Shown piece by piece: positions 9,817-17,600 of a stretch of DNA of 64,000 nucleotides. The notes below the pieces were generated by a model. The model ran no database searches. It was given only the letters and a program-made list of their open reading frames with translations, and was not told the DNA's origin. The position numbers were made by a program, and so were the translations under genes. The DNA lies in NCBI RefSeq assembly GCF_024972775.1, contig NZ_CP092282.1:4245525-4309524 (forward strand), read 5' to 3'. Positions within the stretch are counted from its first letter, which is position 1; each line of letters starts with the position of its first letter. Source of the stretch: Dehalobacter sp. DCM. GTDB taxonomy: Bacteria > Bacillota > Desulfitobacteriia > Desulfitobacteriales > Syntrophobotulaceae.

Positions 9817-11477
9817 CTGAAGTTTCGCACCCATAAAACAGCCGAAAATTCGGCTTAGAATAAGACGAAAAAACGATAAAAATCCGCATGAACACTAGGT
9901 TTTTGGTATAATAAGATGCTACTCCAAATCAACCAAAAATGAGGTGTTATCATGCGGAAACCTGTCAAAGAAATTGAAAACGTACTCCAAAATCACGGCT
10001 ATTCGATTAACAATATTATATGTGAAGTTATGAAGACGTTCAAGCTTAAAACGCTTTGCCGCAAAGTTGGTTTTCTGAAACAGGATGGTTACAGTTCCGC
10101 GGAAATCCTCTCACTAATGTTGATGTTGCCCCTAATGTTACTGAAAAGTGTCCACGCGTTATATAAAAGCGATTTCCAAAAGGTTACTACTATGAAGAAA
10201 GATTCCATATATCGACTGAAGAACAATGAAAAAATGCCTTGGAGAGCATTGCTGATCGGTATATCCAAACAGTTTCAACGATTGGTTAATCCTACGAACG
10301 AAGTGGATGAAAAGTCCGCTTTCATTCTAGATGATACAACTCTTGCTAAGACAGGTCGAAGAATTGAACAAATGACCCAGGTGTTTGACCATGTTGCAGG
10401 GAAGAAAGGTAGCAAATTAGGCTTTAAAAATTTAACCCTTGGTTTCTTCGATGGTAAAAGCCTCACGCCTATAGACTTCACTTTACAAGTGGAAAAGCCC
10501 TTAAAAAAGGCAAGGCACCGTAAAGAACGGTTCAAAAAGCAACGAGACCCCAAATCTGCTGGGGCTAAACGGATCAGAGAATGCCATGTTAGCAAAATTT
10601 CGAACGGTCTGGATATGATAAAACGGGCGGTAAAACAGGGGTTTAAGGCTAAATATGTCCTGGTTGACAGCTGGTTCAGCAGTTACGAGTTCATTCAAAC
10701 GATTCGAGGATTAGACAAAAAATCGATGCATTTGGTCTGTGGTGTTCGGCAAGATACGAGGAAGTATCGCTACAAAGAGACTTCCCTTAATGCCAGCCAA
10801 TTAAAATCGGTCCTCAAAAGTGAGGGAAACGAAAAACGCTGTAGGAAACGGAATATCCGTTATTTCGAAGTCCTTGTTGATTATGAAGGAATCGGACAAA
10901 TCAAACTGTATTTTTGCCGGTTTCCCTATCAAAAGAAATTTAGACTGTTCCTCTCGACGGATATATCTCTTAGTTTATTGAGTATGTTGGAGATTTACAG
11001 TATCCGTTGGACCATCGAAGTCTTTTTTAAGGAAGCCAAGCAGCATTTGAAGCTCGGGACTTGTCAATCGAGGGATTTCGATGCGCAGATTGCCCATATC
11101 ACGACCTGCTATCTCCTCTATACACTCCTAGCCTATTTTCGACGAGTAAACGCCTACGAATCCTTAGAAGGATTATTTGCGGAAATCAAGGACGAACTCA
11201 TAGAGAAGAATGTAGCGGAGCGGCTCTGGGAATTATTTGATGATTTGCTGCAAGTGGTGATCACCAGCATCGCCAAGTCTGGTTTAGTGGACATTTTGGA
11301 ATTTAGGAATTCCAGTGAATATGAACATTTGAAAGAACTATTTGAGAATTCTTTTCTTAGTAATCAGCTTATAGCCCTTAAAAATGCCAGTTAATCGGTA
11401 ATAATCAGAAGGAACCACTGGCATTAGGATACCTTTAAATTAGAGATACAAGGGTTTTGAGGGGTGCGAAACTTCAG
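9817..11477 (+). mobile_element. IS4-family insertion sequence, complete, 1661 bp
   Basis: Bounded by perfect 16-base inverted repeats: CTGAAGTTTCGCACCC at 9817-9832 and GGGTGCGAAACTTCAG at 11462-11477. It is flanked by the direct repeat GATATAA. It carries one transposase gene. A short palindrome (AGCCGAAAATTCGGCT, about 9840-9855) lies just inside the left end and may shield the transposase from outside transcription. The element sits inside a histidine kinase gene, and the uninterrupted frame is restored exactly when one target copy is kept. Intact ends, intact transposase and matching duplications suggest a recent insertion. Confidence 0.95.
9952..11394 (+). CDS. IS4-family DDE transposase
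   Basis: Catalyses cut-and-paste movement of the surrounding element. The 480-residue protein has the DDE triad: Asp127/128 in FILDDTTL, Asp239 in YVLVDSWFSS and Glu356 in YSIRWTIEVFFKEAK. The last segment fits the Y-(2)-R-(3)-E-(6)-K signature of the IS4 family. The ATG follows GAGGTGTTATC. The gene appears intact and full length. Its orientation is opposite to the operon it interrupts. Confidence 0.97.
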   Translation: MRKPVKEIENVLQNHGYSINNIICEVMKTFKLKTLCRKVGFLKQDGYSSAEILSLMLMLPLMLLKSVHALYKSDFQKVTTMKKDSIYRLKNNEKMPWRALLIGISKQFQRLVNPTNEVDEKSAFILDDTTLAKTGRRIEQMTQVFDHVAGKKGSKLGFKNLTLGFFDGKSLTPIDFTLQVEKPLKKARHRKERFKKQRDPKSAGAKRIRECHVSKISNGLDMIKRAVKQGFKAKYVLVDSWFSSYEFIQTIRGLDKKSMHLVCGVRQDTRKYRYKETSLNASQLKSVLKSEGNEKRCRKRNIRYFEVLVDYEGIGQIKLYFCRFPYQKKFRLFLSTDISLSLLSMLEIYSIRWTIEVFFKEAKQHLKLGTCQSRDFDAQIAHITTCYLLYTLLAYFRRVNAYESLEGLFAEIKDELIEKNVAERLWELFDDLLQVVITSIAKSGLVDILEFRNSSEYEHLKELFENSFLSNQLIALKNAS

Positions 11478-11605
11478 GATATAACTAGCCAAACAAATAA
11501 ATAATTAATTTGTTTTTTTATTTTCATGGACACAATGTAAAATCCTAAGAATCCAAGAAATACTGTAGTAAAACATAATAATATAAGGTAAATTTTAATT
11601 CCCAT
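11474..11605 (-). pseudogene. Sensor histidine kinase, 5' fragment cut off by the IS element
   Basis: Reads MGIKIYLILLCF and on through one hydrophobic helix for 43 residues, then stops at a TGA contributed by the IS right end. GGAGTGAG lies upstream of the ATG at 11605. The start is only four bases past the synthetase stop codon, so the kinase was translated as the next gene of the same operon. Joined to 8063-9809 this fragment restores the missing N-terminal membrane segment. Alone it should be non-functional. Confidence 0.92.
11478..11484. repeat. Target-site duplication, right copy
   Basis: GATATAA, identical to 9810-9816, directly after the right inverted repeat of the IS element. Confidence 0.9.
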
Positions 11606-11609
11606 AATT

Positions 11610-14600
11610 TTATCTCACTCCAGAGTCATTTGTTGCTTTTATAAGATTTAAAACCTTCATCAAATAAATATCATCAATTTCAGGCCATTGAAAGTTAATT
11701 TGCTTAATATAGTTTTGTGTCAACTCACTTGACATATTTACTCTATAAAAATCATTTAATAACATTCTTTCAAAATTAAAGTTATTTGCGATAAAAGAAA
11801 TTGCATTGGCATTTAAATTCTTTTTCTTCAATAATTCAAGATAAGCTTCGAATCCCAATTGTTTAGTGACGTAAATATTTTTATCCAATACTGTATTCAT
11901 CATAGAGAGCAAACTCCCAATTTGGATGCTATTTGGGTTATAAAAATGCAGTACATTTCCATATGCTGCTTCTCGCAAGACTAACTTAGTAATCCCATTT
12001 GCACAATAATCAACCGGAGAAAATTCAATGTATTCCTTCAGTATTTCTCCTGGTATGGCTCCTACCTCAATAATAGCTCTGATAATATTATAAAAGTTGT
12101 TATCCTTGATATTCTTTTGAAATATACCATCTGAATATCTTGAAGTGATAAAACCCACTCGGAAAATGATAGCGTCAATATTTGATTGCATTGCCTTTAT
12201 GACTACACTTTCAGCCTCAAATTTACTTCTAATGTATACATTTTCAGTATAATTCTGTCCAATATAAAAGTCATTTTCTGTAAAACTAGGTCTAGGGTAT
12301 TTCTGTTTCGTCACATAATCACCGGACACACTTTCGGTTGACATATATCCAAGTTTAGCATTAAAATCTATACAAAAATTTACAACTTGTTTCGTTCCAA
12401 ATACATTGTCTTTTTCAAATTCCGAATAAAAACCCTGATGTTTTACATTAGCTGCGGTGTGGATAACCAAGTTAATCTTTTGACCCAAGTTATAATAGTC
12501 ATAATTTGGTAATCCAAAATTTTTAAGTGTAACATCACCATTAATGCAGAAAATTCTCTTATCAATATAACCATCATATAGACTTCCAAAATAGTAATGA
12601 AGTAACTCTACCAGTCTATTTCTTACTTCTTCACCTCGTATTAAGCAGTAAATATTTGCCTTGGTTTGTTCCAGTAGCTCTGCAAGAATATGTATTCCTA
12701 AATATCCTGTTGCTCCAGTTAGCAAAACATTTTCGCAAAGAACAATATTGTTATTAATTTGTTTAAACTTGTTGAAAATAACCGGAAATTGTTCATTTTT
12801 TATATCAACTATGTCGCTATTATTAACTAAAATTCTATTAGCCATTTTTCTAACAGTAGGAAAGTCGTAGAAAGTTTGGATATTTAAAGCCCAATTATGA
12901 CTCATAAGTTCAGAAATGATACTAATTATTGATAAGGAGTCACCCCCAACATCGAAAAAGTTGTCATTTACGCCAATAGCATCATTGTTGAGTTTTTTCT
13001 TCCAACAATTTAAAATTATTTCTTCGATATTATTAATCGGCGTACTATTTTCTATATTTTTCGAGAAATTAATTCCATCCATCAATGCCTTTTTATCCAA
13101 TTTACCGTTGGGTGTCGTAGGGAAATCATCAATTCTAAAAATAAAATGAGGAATCATATAACTTGGAAGCTTATCATTCAGGTAAACTTTAATCTGGTTA
13201 TCACTTATCATTTTGTCTGAGATAAAGAACAAGTATAATACGAAATTTGAATCAAATGATCCCTTATTAGCCAATATAACAACGTCTTTTATACCTTCGT
13301 ATTCTAATAAAGTATTCTTTATTTCAGATAATTCAATACGAAATCCCCGAATTTTTATTTGATCATCCATTCGATCAATATATACTATATCTCCATTTGG
13401 TAACCTTTTCACCAAATCTCCAGTTTTATATATTCTGCTATTAGCTATAAATGGATTTTGTACAAATCTTTCTTCTGTAAGTTCTGGTTTATTCCAGTAA
13501 CCCCTGGCAACACCATTTCCGGTTATACATAACTCTCCCGGTATATTTATAGGCTGAACTTGAAGATCATTATTAACCACATATAGCTGGGTGTTTATAA
13601 TGGGTTCGCCTAAAGTAATTATTTCCTCACTAGTTAATTCTTTAATTGATGACCAAACGGCAGTTTCTGTTGGGCCATACATATTATATATTCTTGCTTT
13701 TGTATTATTCTTTAAATTACTTAAAACCTTTGAGGTTAGCGCCTCTCCACCAATCATAATCGTTTTCAAATTAGATAAGGTTTGGTGAAAATCCGGATAA
13801 TCTAGAAGAGCTTTCATTCTGGACGGAGTCATCTGGATTACAGAAACTTTGTGCTCTATAATTACTCTATTCAATGCATCTACATCAATTTGTTGTTCTC
13901 TATTGGCAAAGATTATTTTAATACCCTTAGTTAAAGGTAACCATGTTTCTAAAACAAAAATATCGAATGAAATAGTAGTAAGACATAAAATTATATCATT
14001 AGTATCAATATTTACTTTATTTATTACACCCTGAATAAAGTTAGTTATATTATTATGTTGAATCATTACTCCCTTCGGTCTACCTGTTGAACCCGAAGTA
14101 TAAATAACATACATCAAATCACTTGGCTTATTTATGTTTAATAAATATTTTGTATTTCCACTATAGATATTTGCATCGTCTATCGTAATAATTTTGCTAG
14201 AAAGTCTAACTTTTTTAGTTAATTTTTCTTGTGTCAGTAAGACCTCTGCAGCACTATCTTTTAACATATATTCAATTCGCTCTTCAGGGTATTCTGGATC
14301 GATTGGCAAATACGCTCCACCTGCCTTCAATATTGCTAATATCCCAATTATCATCTCTATTGAGCGTTCTACCATAATTCCAACAATTGTATTCGGTTTC
14401 ACTTCTTTAGCGCGTAGTAAAATTGCAAGCTGATTAGCTTTCTGATTAAGTTCTCTATATGTCAACTGCTTATCTTCAAAAACAACAGCAACATTATCAG
14501 GTGTTTTTTCTACCTGCTCATAAAAAAGTTCATGTATAGTCTTGTCCTTAGGATATTCAGCAAATGTATTATTAAATCCGAAAATTAGGCTGTACTTTTC

Positions 14601-17600
14601 TTGATCACTTAATATTTCTATGTCGGCAATTTTCTTATTCGGATTATCAGTTACGTCTTTAAATATATTATTCAAGTGATTTATTAGCCTTTTTATTGTG
14701 TCACTTTCAAATAGTGCAGTACAATACTCTATGACGAATTCTATTTCACCATCTTTTTCAACAGCAATTAATGATAAGTCCAACTTCGATTTTCCATTAT
14801 CCATTTTTAATTGGCTGATTTTGAGGCCGTCTGTCCTCATTTCCGGTAGTTCCATGTTTTGCAGAACAAAGAGCATGTCGAAGATTGGATTCCTGCTCAA
14901 ATCTCTTGGTATGTTAAGCTTTTCTATTAGCTGTTCGTACTGATAATCCTGATTCTCCAAACTTTTTAGTATTGTCTCTTTTACGTTTTGAAGATAATCT
15001 GTAAATATACTTTCTGCTATTGGTTGAGTTCTTACTGGCAAGGTATTTATATATAGTCCCATTGTATTTTTAATGTCCGAATGTGTTCTTCCCGCTACCG
15101 GCATTCCTATTACGATGTCTTCCTGCCCAGTATATTTTTGCAGGAGAACATTAAATATAGAAAAGACGAGCATAAACATGGTTGTTTCTGTTTTTTCGCA
15201 TAACTCTTTCAATTTTACTGCTATGGTTTTATCGAGCACAAAATATTCTTTACTACCATCAAAACTCTGTAAAGAAGGCCTAGCATGGTCTGAAGGCATA
15301 CTTAATACAGGAATTTCACCCTTGAATTGTTCCACCCAGTATTCTTCCTGTTTCTTCATTTTCTGTGATTGGAATAACCTATTTTGCCAGTAGGCAAAGT
15401 CCTTATATTGTATCTTTACCGGTTCAAGTTTTCTGCCTTGATATAATGACAAAACTTCTTTTATGAGTATTCCAAACGATGTCCCATCGATTATTATATG
15501 ATGAATATCAAGTAGAAGAATATGTTTTTTTTCTTCTATCTCGATCAATTTCACTCTTATTAATGGGGGCTTTTTCAAGTTAAAAGGCTTGATAAATTTA
15601 TTTTTAATTATTTCAACTTCATCTTCGTTTGCTTTAATGTTAGCTATATAGAAATTCACATTTTCATAAATTTTCTGCACTGGCTTTCCTTCAATTAATT
15701 CAAAGCCTGTGCGCAATACTTCATGTCTGTCAATAAATTCACAAAAGGCATTTTCGAGTCTAGCTTTATCAAGATTTCCTTCAATCAATAATTGTTGACA
15801 TTCATTATAAACTATTGGATCATCTTCCATTTGGTGAAGTATGAACATCCTTTTTTGAGCTGAAGAAAGATTATAATACTCTTCCTTTTCAACAGGAAGT
15901 ATATGTTCATATTCACCCTTGTTGGAATTAATGATTCTAGCGGCAAGTTCAGTTATCGTGCTAGCTTGAAAAATATCTATCAGCGTTAATTCAACATTAA
16001 ATTCCTTATATATTTCAGCGATGATGTTTATCGCACTGAGGGAGTCTCCTCCAAGTTCAAAAAAATCATTAATTGTTCCTATTCTCTCCGCTCGCAAAAC
16101 CTTTTCCCATATCCTCACAAGACGCTCTTCTATTTCATTGGTTGGGTATTGATATGCAGCAATTTCACGATTGATTTCATTAAATATAGGAAGCTGAAGA
16201 AGTCTTTTCCCAGTAAAATTCATAATTGGCAATAAGTGTTCTTGATGTTTTGTCCTCTTAATAATTTCAATATCACAAAAATCACAATCAATATATTCAG
16301 TTTCTCCCTTTTCTTCCGTTTTATAAATGTCAATGTATTTCCTGTTATAAGCAAGTTTTTTGTAATTTTCTGGCATGGCCGTTCCATATAATATTTGATA
16401 TACCCCAGAACCATTTCGCCTAAAAAAATCGTATTCAGGTATATCAATTTTTAATGGAGAAATCAGTTCAATCTTTTCACCACTATAACCGATTATATTG
16501 GCGGTTAGAATATTTCTTTTATTGTCTATAATCTGCTTTTCTTTTATATAGCCAAGTATTGTATAAAAGTTCAGCGCGCTATCAATGTCACTTACGATAA
16601 TTCTTATAATATTATCATAGTATTTTTTAATGTTTTGTTGTTTATCAATACTATTTTGGGTTTCAACAATCTCAATAAGCCCGACATTTTTAACCATAAT
16701 AAATGCAACCTTTTGTAGGTTAAATAATAATGCAGGCTTTGGATCACTAATTAAAACATATTCAATATTTTTAATTTTTTCAAGAAAACTATCTATGCTG
16801 GATACGCGATAACACAAATGATAAGGGACTTCACCCTGTATTTGAAGTTTATTAAACGAAGGTGATTCTTCATTTACCGGAGCAACCAGTTCAACAGGTA
16901 TATATTTGCCACTTTTACACATGCTCAAATATGAATTTTGCATAGGATCAAAGATAGAATCCGTTATACTGTACTCAAATAATTTATAATATTCTTCTGT
17001 CTCCTTTATTTCAGAAACGGCGATAGCAATATGGTCAAATTCAAAATTCTCTTTTGAATTTCGTGCTATATCTTCTATTGATATTTTTTCAAATTCTTCA
17101 TTATAATAGAAATCAATGTGCGTAATATTTTCTGGTAAATCGCTTACGAGAATTTTATATCTAATACTCTCTCCATTATTTTCAATCGAATTCCATTTTA
17201 GGTGATCAAAGAACTTCATAATTGGTTGATTTTTTTCTGTTTTAATCAACACGGCTTCAATTACAGCCATCCCCTGTTTCTCAGCGTATCTTCTGATACC
17301 TGCCAATACAACCTCTTCGACTTTTCTTCCAAGAATTCTACAACTAAGCAAAAAGGTATCAAGGTATAAGCTATTCTTTTTTTCATCTAGAATTACAAGT
17401 CCTATAATCCCGTATTCTCCGAATCTGTCAGAAGCTTCGACAACAAAGCATTTTATTTTACTATCATTAATTAGTTCCCTAATTTCTTTTTCGGATCTTC
17501 TTCGAGTACTTAAATTAAATTGGTTTGTCCGGTGTGTTAATTGGGACGCTCTTGAAATTTCGTTATCATTTATTTCTCTCATGCTTATTCTTAGACCGAG

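Noticed and set aside
9817-9895. True N-terminus of the histidine kinase at 9895
   Set aside because: These codons are IS sequence; the real start is at 11605 beyond the insertion.
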